Below, one piece after another: positions 27,292-37,119 of a stretch of DNA of 64,000 nucleotides. The notes below the pieces were generated by a model, which searched no databases, was not told where the DNA came from, and saw only the letters and a list, made by a program, of their open reading frames with translations. The stretch covers positions 1 to 64,000 of the forward strand of contig NZ_FNCG01000001.1 in the NCBI RefSeq assembly GCF_900100945.1. The letters are read 5' to 3'. Position 1 is the stretch's first letter; the number at the start of each line of letters is the position of its first letter. Origin of the DNA: Mucilaginibacter gossypii (GTDB lineage Bacteria > Bacteroidota > Bacteroidia > Sphingobacteriales > Sphingobacteriaceae). Position numbers and translations under genes: made by a program.

Positions 27292-27879
27292 TTAGCTGAG
27301 GAGTAAAATTAGCACCGGCAGAGAAATACCCAGCGATTGCCTTAACGAACTTAGTGCCTTTGACATATGCGCTTCAACGGTTTTTTGTGATATGCCCAGT
27401 TCAGCAGCTATCTCGGCATAGGTTTTATTTTCATCGCGGCTAAGCAGGAATACGATGCGGCATTTTTCGGGCAGAAGGCTGATGCTGTGGTTAAGCCGTT
27501 GGCGCAGTTCTTTTTCCTCCAGCCATTGAATAGTGCTGTCGTCTGTTTCGTGCGAGGTAAAAGCGAGTTCATCCAGGTGCTGTTGTTTCCTGTACTGACG
27601 ATCAAGATGAGTGATCACCTTGTATTTAATGGCTACCGAAAGATACGTAGCCATGGTATGTGTTAACTTAAGGCTTGCACGGCGCTGCCAGATACTTAAA
27701 AATACTTCCTGCACTACTTCTTCGGCTTCATGCTCGTCATCTAAACGGTGATAGGCTACAGCAAAGGTTTTATCCCAATACCGGTTATACAGCTCGGTAA
27801 AGGCATCCCGGTTGTCGCAGGCCATTAGCTGTAATAACTGTTCGTCCGTGTGGGCTATGTGCTGGTTTGGTACAGGCAT
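27292..27879 (-). CDS. ECF sigma factor of the DUF4249 receptor locus
   Basis: An ECF sigma of 195 residues. Region 2: FTELYNRYWDKTFAVAYHRL and EEVVQEVFLSIWQRR. Region 4: LPEKCRIVFLLSRDEN, then the helix-turn-helix YAEIAAELGISQKTVEAHM. A hydrophobic C-terminal tail (LGISLPVLILLLS) is common in this group. It probably activates the TonB receptor operon through the FecR at 25558-26550. It is transcribed in the same direction as fecR, but 741 bases lie between them. Confidence 0.9.
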   Translation of the reverse strand: MPVPNQHIAHTDEQLLQLMACDNRDAFTELYNRYWDKTFAVAYHRLDDEHEAEEVVQEVFLSIWQRRASLKLTHTMATYLSVAIKYKVITHLDRQYRKQQHLDELAFTSHETDDSTIQWLEEKELRQRLNHSISLLPEKCRIVFLLSRDENKTYAEIAAELGISQKTVEAHMSKALSSLRQSLGISLPVLILLLS

Positions 27880-28022
27880 TATTTCATCTGCAATGCTATG
27901 TTAAATAGATTGCAAAATCTTATTTTTTGAACCTATTTAACATGTTTTAACAGTTTAGAGTTTAATCAACATATAAAGTTACAGAGCTATCAATATTTAT
28001 GAATCTCCTCTAAAATAAAAAA

Positions 28023-28048
28023 AGGTCGCCCCACAATCGGGGCGACCT
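28023..28048 (-). terminator. Terminator after the frameshifted TonB receptor
   Basis: A perfect 10-bp stem, AGGTCGCCCC with GGGGCGACCT, and a 6-base loop. On the minus strand it is followed by TTTTTTATTTT. Confidence 0.85.
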
Positions 28049-28087
28049 GTATCGAATCAGTCAGTTAATAGTTTTTCAGTTAATTAT

Positions 28088-30861
28088 TTAAAATGTAAAG
28101 CCTACCCTGGCAAAAAAGCGGCGGCCGTTTTCGCCCATTTGTACGGCATCAAACGGACCCGATGGTTCGTTGTTATAAGCCCATCCCTTAGCTCCCTTTA
28201 CATAAGCCAGATCGGGATGTACGTTAAAAATATTGTCGGCGCCTATTGATACACGAACCGATTTCGCCACTTTGTAAGCGAAATACAGGTCGCTCACTAC
28301 TTTGCCGCTGTAAATATATTGGTCGGGCAGTTGTGCCGAACCATTATCGGTTGGTACGGTAGGTGTAAGAGTTGTACCGTCGCCATAGCCATCAATAACA
28401 ACTTTGCCAAAGTAAGTAAAGCGGGTACCTACGGTAAAGCTTTTGTGGCTAAACTCGGGGTTTAAGCTAAGTTTTTGAGGGGGGGCCGATGCCAGGATAA
28501 ATTTCTTTTCACGTTCGCTCAAAAATGTTTCGCGCAGGGCAGGGGTAGTACCAAGTATAGGCGGGTAATTTACCTTGTCAATCTTCATAGTTTGGAAATT
28601 GCCTGTAAAAAGTACCCTGAACCTGTTGGCGCCAATGGTTTTGTTGTAGTCAATAACTACGTCCAAACCTTTATTGGTAGTGTTTACAGCATTGGCAAAA
28701 AACTGGGCAGAGCTTACATGCAGGTTTTTCAGGGCATTGGTAAATGTAGGGTCGAGGGTTTCGTCATCGGCACTGAACTGGCCAGAAAGCACAACGCGGT
28801 CGGTAACTTTAATATAGTATCCATCAACAGTAAAACTTAACTCAGGCATCGGTTTAAAGGTAAAGCCTAAACCAGCATTTTTTGATTTTTCCTGTTTAAG
28901 GTTAGGGATGCCTGCTGCTTTGGTGATGGGGCTGTAGTTAGGGGCTATTTTAACTTCAGATATCACAGTGCCCTGTACGTTGGTAAAAGTTGAACTGTAA
29001 TTGATCTGTTGTAATGAAGGTGCACGGAAGCCTGTACCCAATGAACCGCGGATGTTAAAGTTATCGGTGATTTTGTAACGTGTGGCCAGTTTAGTATTAA
29101 AGTTTGAACCAAAGTCGCTGTAATGTTCATAGCGGTTAGCGAAATCGACCAGCCATTTTTTAGTGATATCGCCTTCAAGATCAACATATACACCTTCTAC
29201 CGAACGGTGGGCATTTACCACATCACCGGGCTGATAGCCTGGAAATCCCTGTGAGCCTGCCGCTTTTACACCGGTTGGGTCGTAATTTTTGTAGGATGCC
29301 TCTTCGCCCGAAAAGATCTTATAGCGCTCGTAACGGTATTCGCCGCCAAAACCAAGGTTAAGGCCCTGCATTACATTGCCAAAATGTTTGTTGATGTTCA
29401 GGTTACTGGTGTTTTGTAAAAACTCCGATCCGCCGTCGTCAAAATTGGTTTTATCAGCCCCTAAAGAAGCATTAAATGTTTTATAGCCAAAAAAGTGGAA
29501 CTTATTGTTACCAATATTATTGCTCAAATCCCAGTCCCAGGCATTGCCCAGGGTGCCTTTTGCGCCTACGGCAATGGCAAGATCTGTATTATGTGTACGG
29601 ATAATGGGATTGTAATATGATTCGCCGTCTGGGGTGTTAAAAATGATACCGCTCACCGGGATCATTTTGCCGCTGTTGTCGGTAGGGAAACGTTCAGGAC
29701 GGCCAGAGAAATTACGGGTAAAGGCATAATCGTCAGATGCCTTATAGCTGTAACCACCAAAGCTGTACAAGGTTGTACGGGTACCGGCAAGAGGTGATTC
29801 ATGGTTGAAAAAGAATGTGCCGCTCTCGGCCGATCCATCGCCATTGGCACGCCTGTACGGGTTTATAGGCAGCGCTTTAGGGTTTGAGGTTGTGGTATCA
29901 TGCGTTTGGCGAAAGGTTTTGCCGTTTTTGGCATAGTCGCCCGTAAAGTTGATGAAACCGCCGTTTTTGCCGAGCGCTAAACCATAGTTGGCATCAATAG
30001 TGATACCATTGCCATCAATAGCACCCCCGTGAGGGTATTGAGACGCAACAACACTTTTACCACTGTTAAAAGCGGGATCATAATAACCAGAATAACCAAC
30101 ATTGGCATTAAACACGCCGGTGGTTTTCTTTAAAACAAGGTTGATAACACCCGCAATAGCGTCAGAGCCATATTGGGCCGAAGCGCCGTCGCGAAGGATC
30201 TCGATCCTGTCGATAGATGCGGTTGGGATAGAACTCAGGTCGACACCAGAGTTACCGCGACCGCGCGTACCGAATACCGAAACAAAAGCAGTGGAATGCC
30301 GGCGTTTACCATTTACTAAAACCAGGGTTTGATCGGGGCCTAAGCCGCGTAATGTACCCAATTCAACGTGGTCGGCACCATCCGAACCGGATTGTTTATT
30401 GTAGTTGAATGATGGGGCCGAATAGTTAAGGATGTCGGTAATATCCATACGACCGGTTACTGAGGCCGCTTTACCCACATTAACAATATCAACAGGAACC
30501 GCCGTTTCAAGTTTTACCCGCCCGGCAGATCGTGTACCTATTAATACTACTTCATTTAATTGGGCTATATCACCAACCAGTGTAATATCAATTTTAGTAC
30601 GTCCGTTAATAGCAACTGTTATGGTTTGTAGCCCGTATAGCTTATAATCAGTTCATCAGTTGCCGCTGCTGAAATAGTGTATATCCCCTTTGCGTTGGTG
30701 CTTGTACCTAAATTGCTGCCTTTTATATGTACCGATACCCCGGGCATTGGTGCATTGCTTGCCGCATCGGTAACGATTCCGGTTATAGCTTTCTTTTGTG
30801 CTAATGTCAATAGGGGAGTTATGGTTAGCAAAACGAGGGTGAATAGTAAAATTTTCTTCAT
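28088..30861 (-). pseudogene. TonB-dependent receptor with a one-base frameshift
   Basis: The first part (30619-30861) encodes a signal peptide (ILLFTLVLLTITPLLTLAQ) and a carboxypeptidase-like domain ending SYTGYKP, then a stop. One base out of phase, the sequence continues without a gap as TVAINGRTKIDITLVGD, LNEVVLIGTRSAGR, the plug (RHSTAFVSVFG, DRIEILRDGASAQYGSDA) and the barrel to residue ~920. The shift falls near 30625-30627, where an A-run in the gene appears one base short. Without it this would be a normal iron-complex/vitamin-type receptor. It may be decayed, or a sequencing error. Confidence 0.85.
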
Positions 30862-31045
30862 AAAACGGAGGTTATGGCGATTGAAATAATGTTAATTTTA
30901 ACGTAAGTTAATAATTATTGAATAATTGTCAATGTAAAATCAATTTTATTAGAAGATTTGTACTTGTGATTTACTGTTTTAGGTGATTTGTGATGAAAAA
31001 TACTGGCATTTTTGTATTTTTTTATGCCAGAGTGTTGAATTAACA

Positions 31046-31093
31046 AAAAAAGCCAACTGCTGAAAGGTCTTAATTCTTAACAATTGGCTTTTT
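31046..31093 (-). terminator. Bidirectional-type terminator after the basic small-protein gene
   Basis: AAAAAGCCAA (ending 31056) pairs with TTGGCTTTTT (31084-31093). A-runs and T-runs flank the stem on both strands, so it could work either way. It lies directly after the small basic protein gene on the minus strand. Confidence 0.6.
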
Positions 31094-31143
31094 GGGATTT
31101 AAAAAAAATGAATTGAACGTCTTTTTGTCGTTTGTTTTCTTAG

Positions 31144-31467
31144 TTAAATGGCTTTTTCAGGTTCGGTATCTTTCGTTGTTTTGCTCGCAGGCGCTTTTGC
31201 AGGAGTAATTGGTGCAGCGTCGGTTGCTTTTTTCCCTTTTTTTGCTTTGGGTTCAGCGGGAGCGGCGTGTGCTTCAGGACGTAATTTAGCCGCCAATATT
31301 TTTGCCAGGTTTTTTGCAGCTTTGTCTATAGCTTTTTTAGCTTTGCTAACATCGGGGCCAAATTCACTTACCAGGGTTTCAATCTGGATAACTAATTTCT
31401 CTTTTATTTGTTTCTTAAGAGCTTTACGGGCTTGTTTAATAGCGGCTTTATCTTTTATGTTTTTCAT
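31144..31467 (-). CDS. Small lysine/alanine-rich basic protein
   Basis: A 107-residue protein. The N-terminal half is lysine-rich and helical (QARKALKKQIKEKL, AKKAIDKAAKNLAKILAAKL). The C-terminal tail is rich in Ala, Pro and Lys (EPKAKKGKKATDAAP), resembling the histone H1-like tails of bacterial DNA-binding proteins. A nucleoid role is a guess from composition. The opposite strand is also open over the same span but encodes an implausible Phe/Ala-rich product. An 18-bp hairpin (31493-31511) lies in the probable leader, just after a -7 match at 31516-31523. Confidence 0.7.
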   Translation of the reverse strand: MKNIKDKAAIKQARKALKKQIKEKLVIQIETLVSEFGPDVSKAKKAIDKAAKNLAKILAAKLRPEAHAAPAEPKAKKGKKATDAAPITPAKAPASKTTKDTEPEKAI

Positions 31468-31492
31468 GTGAATGGATTAGAGATCGGGTGAA

Positions 31493-31523
31493 GCACAGTT
31501 TTTTTCTGTGCGGTGCAAAGTTA
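31493..31523 (-). promoter_or_regulatory. Predicted promoter and leader hairpin of the basic-protein gene
   Basis: A -7 match TAACTTTG (31516-31523, minus) is followed at once by the hairpin GCACAG-A7-CTGTGC (31493-31511). The transcript would begin with this hairpin, about 45 bases before the ATG. No good -33 element is seen. Confidence 0.35.
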
Positions 31524-31732
31524 TGTTAATATAATGTGGTTTTAATATTATGTTTATGTTAACAACTACTATTTATGTTAAATTTTTATTAATTGATAAT
31601 CAGTGCTATTAATTGTTGTTGCTTTATTTATTTTTTGTTTTATAACCCTTGGCCTAATACGGCTTTACTAATTTTTTGAAAGCCTTAGGGTTAATTCTTA
31701 ACTTAGCCGTTTATTTATTGCCCTAAAACAAC

Positions 31733-32203
31733 ATGATCAAAGATTTAAGTGCATTAACCCAGGTAGCCGAATTTCATGCCACTTTTAAGCACCCTATAAT
31801 TGAAAAACCTGCAATACCCTCAAAAGCACGCTGTGATCTGCGTATCGAACTTATTGCCGAAGAATTAAAAGAACTGCAGCAGGCTGTTAATGATAATAAC
31901 ATGGTTGAAGTAGCTGATGCCCTCTGCGATCTGCAATACGTATTATCAGGAGCAGTACTTGAATTTGGCCTGGGCTCAAAATTTAAAGAACTGTTTGATG
32001 AAGTGCACCGCTCCAACATGAGCAAAGCCTGCAAAACGGTTGAAGAGGCTGAGAAAACCATCGAACACTATAAAAATACGGCCAGTACGGATGCATACTA
32101 TAAAGAGATAGACGGTTTGTACCTGGTGTACCGTACCTCTGATCATAAAACATTAAAATCTATCAATTATTCGCCTGCCTATCTGAATGGCATTGTGGGT
32201 TAA
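31733..32203 (+). CDS. MazG-like nucleotide pyrophosphohydrolase
   Basis: A 156-residue all-alpha NTP pyrophosphohydrolase-like protein. The metal-binding pattern EExxE is E43-E44-x2-E47 in IAEELKEL. The second helix has E59-x2-D62 and D66 in VEVADALCDLQYV. Such enzymes hydrolyse nucleoside triphosphates to monophosphates; the substrate is not evident. It is followed 24 bases later by rlmF in the same direction, so they may be co-transcribed. Confidence 0.85.
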   Translation: MIKDLSALTQVAEFHATFKHPIIEKPAIPSKARCDLRIELIAEELKELQQAVNDNNMVEVADALCDLQYVLSGAVLEFGLGSKFKELFDEVHRSNMSKACKTVEEAEKTIEHYKNTASTDAYYKEIDGLYLVYRTSDHKTLKSINYSPAYLNGIVG

Positions 32204-32227
32204 TCATAAACTAAAAACACTATTCCA

Positions 32228-33190
32228 TTGTCAGCACAAGAATCCAATCAGCCTCAGGCTAAAACCAATATGCACCCGCGTAATAAACACCGCGCGGGGT
32301 ATGATTTTAAAGCATTGATCAAAGCCACGCCTGCCCTGAGGCCATTTGTGCGTACCAATGAATATGATAATTTTACCATTAATTTTGCCGATCCGGAAGC
32401 AGTAAAAACACTTAATAAGGCATTGCTGCAATATCATTACGATATAAACTACTGGGACATTCCCGAAGGTTTTTTATGTCCGCCTATACCTGGTCGTGCC
32501 GATTATATCCATTATGCGGCCGATCTGCTTGCTTCTGTTAATAACGGTGTTGTGCGCAAAGGCCGGAAAGTACGTGTACTTGACATCGGAACGGGCGCTA
32601 ACCTGGTTTATCCCATAGTAGGTTTCAAAGAATATGGCTGGAACTTTGTTGGCTCAGAACTCGACTTGGAGGCTATGGCATCCGCACAAAGTATTGTTGA
32701 GCAAAACAGCCAGTTAAAGGTTGCTGTTGAATTGAGGCAGCAAAGCAAGAAGGCTGATATATTTAAAGGGATCATTAAACCCGGCGAGTTATTTGATCTT
32801 ACTATCTGTAACCCGCCCTTCCACGCTTCGGCTAAGGAAGCTGCTGCCGGTTCGGCCCGTAAATGGGATAACCTGGGTTTACGAAAAGATAAACAGCCTA
32901 TACTTAATTTCGGCGGCCAAAATACCGAATTATGGTATCCCGGGGGCGAAGCTGCATTCCTGAAACTGATGGCCGCGCAAAGCAAGGCCTTTGAAAAACA
33001 GGTTTTATGGTTTACCACGCTGGTTTCAAAAAAAGAAAATCTCAGGATCTTGTATAATGCCCTTCAAAAAGAAGGCGTAAAAGATGTGCAAACCATCAAT
33101 ATGTCGCAAGGCCAAAAGGTAAGCCGCATCATGGCCTGGACTTATTTAACGCCGGAGGAGCAGAAAATATGGTTGAACCCTGATTTATAG
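32228..33190 (+). CDS. rlmF: 23S rRNA (adenine-1618-N6)-methyltransferase
   Basis: Methylates A1618 of 23S rRNA. It aligns along its whole length with E. coli RlmF: HPRNKHRAGYDF, LNKALLQYHYDINYWDIPEG, CPPIPGRADYIHY, the SAM-binding DIGTGAN (119-125), and the catalytic NPPFHASA (195-202). I keep the TTG start at 32228 because it gives MSAQ-, as in the E. coli protein; an ATG at 32270 (MHPRNKH) is the alternative. At 320 residues the length is normal. Confidence 0.93.
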   Translation: MSAQESNQPQAKTNMHPRNKHRAGYDFKALIKATPALRPFVRTNEYDNFTINFADPEAVKTLNKALLQYHYDINYWDIPEGFLCPPIPGRADYIHYAADLLASVNNGVVRKGRKVRVLDIGTGANLVYPIVGFKEYGWNFVGSELDLEAMASAQSIVEQNSQLKVAVELRQQSKKADIFKGIIKPGELFDLTICNPPFHASAKEAAAGSARKWDNLGLRKDKQPILNFGGQNTELWYPGGEAAFLKLMAAQSKAFEKQVLWFTTLVSKKENLRILYNALQKEGVKDVQTINMSQGQKVSRIMAWTYLTPEEQKIWLNPDL

Positions 33191-33214
33191 GATTAAAGGA
33201 TGCCGTGATATTTA

Positions 33215-33293
33215 AACCTTGATTTGCCGGACTTTAGGATAGCCTTGATGCTTTTTAATTCATGGTTATCCTAAAATCCTTTCAATCAAGGTT
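33215..33293. repeat. AACCTTGATTT-type inverted repeat at a convergent junction
   Basis: The arms 33215-33244 and 33264-33293 are imperfect reverse complements about 30 bases long, starting AACCTTGATTT and ending AATCAAGGTT. It fills the gap between the ends of rlmF and the NagX-like gene. It is related to the elements at 37361-37486 and 56981-57083. Confidence 0.75.
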
Positions 33294-33297
33294 CAGC

Positions 33298-34446
33298 TTA
33301 CACTCTCAAAAATGTCTTCTTGGTATACAAGTAATACAAAAACGCCCATTTTACCATTACGAAGCAAATAGCCATTACTACAATATTGTATGGATCGCCT
33401 ACTAACTGGCCTATCCATCCAAAAAGGCCTTCGGTTGTATAACTCCATTTAATAAAGTGGCCCGAAATATAAATCAAAATGGAGTTCATGCCTATCACCC
33501 TGAAATAAAATGCCCATTTGTGATAGCCTTTTACATCAATAATATAGTAAAATAATGCCATCAGCAAAAGGCTTAAGCCGCCTACGTGCAGTACAAACGA
33601 GCTTGTCCACAGGTTTTTGTTGATCGGGAAATCGAGGTTCCAGATTTGTGCAAGGATCAGGAAGATGATACCTACTGCAGCCATGGTAGTTACCTTGCGC
33701 ATTTGCGTAACACCGCCCTTTTTAAGCAACAGGCCGGTAAGGATGCCTAAAATACCGGTGCTGATGGCCGGGATGGTTGAAAAAAGCCCCTCAGGATCGT
33801 GGATGCCTAAATACAACCGGCCCGGTAGTATGCTGCGGTCAACGTATGAGGCAAAGTTGCCTTTCATGGTCAGGTCGCCCATAGGGAAGCCCGGTGCAGA
33901 GGTAAACTTAAGCAGCAGCCAATAGCCGATGATGAAAAAGCCAAACCAAAACATTTGCCAGCGCTCGGTACTGTACAGGTAAATGATGTTGGCAAACATA
34001 TAGGCAATACCGATACGGCCCAATACGCTGGGGAACCGGATCTCTGAAACAGGCATAATTTTTAACCCGTTGTTTACCACAAGGCCGAGCAACACTAAAA
34101 TAAATGCCCTTTTTATAACGCGCAGCAATAATTGCTGGCGTGTTTTGCCTTTTTCCAGTTCGCGCCCCACAGAAAATGGAGTTGATACGCCTGCCATAAA
34201 CAGGAACAACGGGAAGATAAGATCATACAGGTGAAAACCATTCCAGTCGGGATGGGTAAATTGGTTGGCAATAGCGCCCCAGAAAGGTGAACCGGTGGCT
34301 TTGGCCATGCCGTGGAAGATCTCTTCGCCGCCCATAATCCAAAACATATCAAATCCCCGGAGGGCGTCCAATGAAAATAAACGGGTGCGCGCCGCGTTAA
34401 TATCGTCGGCTTGTTTAGCACTTGCCTGGTCTGCTGTGGTAGTCAT
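33298..34446 (-). CDS. NagX/HGSNAT-like membrane acyltransferase family protein (DUF5009)
   Basis: A 382-residue polytopic membrane protein with about 10 membrane segments. The family start is RLFSLDALRGFDMFWIMGGE, followed by FHLYDLIFPLFLFMAGVS and SVLGRIGIAYMFANI. It resembles bacterial relatives of heparan-alpha-glucosaminide N-acetyltransferase, often placed in aminosugar pathways, but no aminosugar genes are near. Function is therefore only at family level. It stands alone, converging on rlmF and divergent from truC. Confidence 0.82.
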   Translation of the reverse strand: MTTTADQASAKQADDINAARTRLFSLDALRGFDMFWIMGGEEIFHGMAKATGSPFWGAIANQFTHPDWNGFHLYDLIFPLFLFMAGVSTPFSVGRELEKGKTRQQLLLRVIKRAFILVLLGLVVNNGLKIMPVSEIRFPSVLGRIGIAYMFANIIYLYSTERWQMFWFGFFIIGYWLLLKFTSAPGFPMGDLTMKGNFASYVDRSILPGRLYLGIHDPEGLFSTIPAISTGILGILTGLLLKKGGVTQMRKVTTMAAVGIIFLILAQIWNLDFPINKNLWTSSFVLHVGGLSLLLMALFYYIIDVKGYHKWAFYFRVIGMNSILIYISGHFIKWSYTTEGLFGWIGQLVGDPYNIVVMAICFVMVKWAFLYYLYTKKTFLRV

Positions 34447-34638
34447 TAGTTTAATTGTATTTAGGTATGAACTAAAGATAGGAAAAGCAATACTATTTAA
34501 AATTATTTTTTTACATCAATAACTTTTAAAAGCTGTTTAAAAAGATTTTGTGAGGTATTTTAATGTGATGCGTTTCTGCGATGGAAAGATTTCGGAAATA
34601 AATCCAAAATGCTGCCGTAAATTCGCAGCCTTGTAATT

Positions 34639-35322
34639 ATGCCCATGTTAGAGATCATATACCGCGATGAACACCTGATTGCCATCAACAAGCCCCATGG
34701 ATTGCTGGTTCACCGGTCGCCCATAGCAGCCGATGCTTCAGAGTTTGCCCTGCAATTGCTTCGGGATCAAATTGGCATGAAAGTTAACCCTGTTCACCGC
34801 ATCGATCGTAAAACCGGTGGCATCCTGCTTTTTGCTTTTAATAAAGAGGTAGAGATTGCCATGCAAAAAGCATTTATGGAAAACCGTGTGAGCAAGAAAT
34901 ACCTGGCCATAGTAAGGGGCCATACACCTGATGCGGAAGATATAGATTACCCGCTGCGCAAAGAGAATGGCACTTTGCAGGATGCATTTACCAGTTACAC
35001 TACCCTAAAAAGGGCAGAACTTGATATAGCTCTAGGCAAACATCCAACTTCAAGGTATTCATTGGTTGAGGCTGTGCCTACAACCGGGCGTATGCACCAA
35101 TTACGCAAGCACCTGAGCCACATTTTTCACCCAATTATAGGCGACCGCACCCACGGCTGTAACAAACAGAATAAGTTGTTTTTAGAGCAATGGGCAATGA
35201 AAACCATGCTACTGCATGCATCGCAGTTAAATTTTAAGCACCCCATAACCAGCGAAGAAATAACGATCAAAGCTGCACTTCAACCCGAATTTACCCGGGT
35301 TATGGAGATCATGAGCTGGTAA
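34639..35322 (+). CDS. truC: tRNA pseudouridine-65 synthase
   Basis: An RluA-type pseudouridine synthase of 227 residues. The catalytic motif is HRIDRKTGG with Asp56. TruC-specific similarity is strong throughout: LEIIYRDEHLIAINKPHGLL, VHRSPI, YSLVEAVPTTGRMHQLRKHL and HPIIGDRTHG. It modifies U65 in tRNA-Ile and tRNA-Asp in E. coli. The start may be the ATG at 34639 or 34645; the E. coli protein begins MLEI, matching the latter. Confidence 0.92.
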   Translation: MPMLEIIYRDEHLIAINKPHGLLVHRSPIAADASEFALQLLRDQIGMKVNPVHRIDRKTGGILLFAFNKEVEIAMQKAFMENRVSKKYLAIVRGHTPDAEDIDYPLRKENGTLQDAFTSYTTLKRAELDIALGKHPTSRYSLVEAVPTTGRMHQLRKHLSHIFHPIIGDRTHGCNKQNKLFLEQWAMKTMLLHASQLNFKHPITSEEITIKAALQPEFTRVMEIMSW

Positions 35323-35376
35323 GCCAGTCTTAAGGTAATTATTTAAACAAAACGGGCTTAATATTGTAGTTGATAG

Positions 35377-35646
35377 ATGGAAAAGTCGGTGATCTATGAT
35401 CTGGATACCGAAGATGGTATACGCCAGATCGGCATTGAAGCGGTGCAGCAGCTGATACCCGGTACAAATGTGTATGCAACTGGCGTATTTAGGTTAAGTG
35501 AAGGGGAAACAGATCTTGGAGATATTGTTTTTGACGATCATATGCACGAATGGGAATATACCTGTATGGGGAATTTAACCCATCGGGAAGCTAAAAAGGT
35601 TGCAAGGTTTATTAAGCATAATTTTAAAACGGAGGTGGCGGAGTAA
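35377..35646 (+). CDS. Hypothetical protein, 89 aa
   Basis: A small acidic soluble protein with a mixed alpha/beta look: KSVIYDLDTEDGIRQIGIEA at the start, GDIVFDDHMHEWEYTCMG in the middle, and a basic helix at the end (HREAKKVARFIKHNFK). I do not recognise a family. It starts 54 bases after truC in the same direction, so it may share a transcript. Confidence 0.65.
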   Translation: MEKSVIYDLDTEDGIRQIGIEAVQQLIPGTNVYATGVFRLSEGETDLGDIVFDDHMHEWEYTCMGNLTHREAKKVARFIKHNFKTEVAE

Positions 35647-35765
35647 GAAGCTAATGGGAAAAATCCCTTCTCGGGAAGGAAATCGCACAATCTCCCGCTT
35701 TTTTAGTCCGTTAAGTTAATAGCTAAGCCGATACAGATAATCGGTCCCCCGGGGAAATTTTACCG

Positions 35766-35773
35766 TATCTTTG
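35766..35773 (+). promoter_or_regulatory. -7 promoter element of the helicase gene
   Basis: TATCTTTG followed by C fits the Bacteroidota -7 consensus TAnnTTTG exactly, about 20 bases before the ATG at 35794. No convincing -33 element is seen at the expected distance. Confidence 0.5.
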
Positions 35774-35793
35774 CGCCTCAACAAAAACAAACC

Positions 35794-37095
35794 ATGATTG
35801 ATCAGGCATTGAGTAACCTCGGCATAACTGCCCTTAACCCCATGCAGCTTGCCGCGCTTAGTGCCGCTAAAAAAGGTGATGTAATCCTTTTATCACCTAC
35901 GGGCTCGGGGAAAACGCTTGGTTTTTTATTGCCTTTGCTTAACCTGCTTGATGCCGGTGTTTCTACAGTACAGGTGATGATCCTGGTGCCCTCGCGTGAG
36001 CTTGCTTTACAAATTGAGCAGGTTTGGAAATCTATGGGTACGGGTTTCAAGATCAATTGCTGTTATGGCGGCCATGCTGTAAAAATTGAACGGAATAATC
36101 TTTCGCATCCGCCTGCAGTTTTGGTTGGTACGCCGGGGAGGATTGCCTTTCATTTGCGTGAAGAAAATTTTAGTACTGATACTGTACGTACGCTCATTCT
36201 CGATGAGTTTGATAAAGCGCTTGAGTTCGGTTTTCAGGAGGATATGGCTTATATCATCAGGCAGTTGCCCGTTGTTAAAAAGCGGATATTGACTTCGGCT
36301 ACAAAAATGAGTGAGATCCCGGATTTTACAGGGATTGCTAAACCTGTTGAAGTGAACTTTTTAAGTAATGTTACTTCGGCGCCAGATATTAAACAAAAAG
36401 CGGTGATATCCGAAGCTGCCGATAAACTAGATGCACTTTTTGCCCTGATCTGTAAAATTGGTAATAAAGCAACCCTTGTGTTTTGTAATCACCGTGAAGC
36501 GGTTGACAGGATCGGCGAGTTGCTTTGGTACAAGGGGTTGGAGCACGATGTTTTTCACGGCGGTATGGAACAGGACGACCGGGAACGCGCCCTGTTAAAA
36601 TTCAGGAACGGAAGTCACCGTTTATTGATCACCACCGATCTGGCCTCACGTGGGCTGGATATCCCTGAAATAGAATATGTGATACATTACCAGCTGCCGC
36701 ATAATGAGGAAGCTTTTTTACACCGTAACGGCCGCACAGCACGTATGAACGCTAAAGGTACATCATACCTGATGCTAATACCCGATGAAAAGTTGCCATA
36801 CCTAAAACAACTGCCCCAAATTGAAGAACTGCCCGAAAAACTGATATTGCCGCCTGCATCGCCTTGGCTTACCTTGTACATAGCCGCTGGCAAAAAGGAT
36901 AAAGTTAACAAGGTGGATATTGTAGGCCTGCTGCTTAAAAAAGGCGGGCTGGCAAAGGAGGACCTCGGTTTGATAGAAGTGCTTGACTACTCATCGTACG
37001 CTGCAATCAAGCGCGATAGAATAGAAAGTGTAGTAAAGCAGGTAAAGGCCGAAAAAATTAAGGGCAAAAAGGTGAAGATGGAAATTTCGAGGTAA
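35794..37095 (+). CDS. DEAD-box-type RNA helicase with DEFD motif II
   Basis: A 433-residue helicase core. Q motif glutamine in LNPMQLAAL; motif I SPTGSGKT (34-41); Ia VPSRELALQ; Ib TPGRI; motif II DEFD (137-140) instead of DEAD; motif III SAT (168-170); IV TLVFCNHREA; V TTDLASRGLDIPEIEYVIHY; VI HRNGRTAR. After the core comes a short lysine-rich C-terminal tail (KQVKAEKIKGKKVKMEI). It is probably involved in ribosome assembly or RNA turnover, like other small bacterial DEAD-box proteins. A good -7 element lies just upstream. Confidence 0.9.
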   Translation: MIDQALSNLGITALNPMQLAALSAAKKGDVILLSPTGSGKTLGFLLPLLNLLDAGVSTVQVMILVPSRELALQIEQVWKSMGTGFKINCCYGGHAVKIERNNLSHPPAVLVGTPGRIAFHLREENFSTDTVRTLILDEFDKALEFGFQEDMAYIIRQLPVVKKRILTSATKMSEIPDFTGIAKPVEVNFLSNVTSAPDIKQKAVISEAADKLDALFALICKIGNKATLVFCNHREAVDRIGELLWYKGLEHDVFHGGMEQDDRERALLKFRNGSHRLLITTDLASRGLDIPEIEYVIHYQLPHNEEAFLHRNGRTARMNAKGTSYLMLIPDEKLPYLKQLPQIEELPEKLILPPASPWLTLYIAAGKKDKVNKVDIVGLLLKKGGLAKEDLGLIEVLDYSSYAAIKRDRIESVVKQVKAEKIKGKKVKMEISR

Positions 37096-37119
37096 TTTTG
37101 TTTAAAAGAAAGATATATA

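Noticed and set aside
31148..31471. A 107-residue open frame on the plus strand
   Set aside because: It mirrors the Lys/Ala-rich gene on the minus strand and gives an implausible Phe/Ala-rich product.
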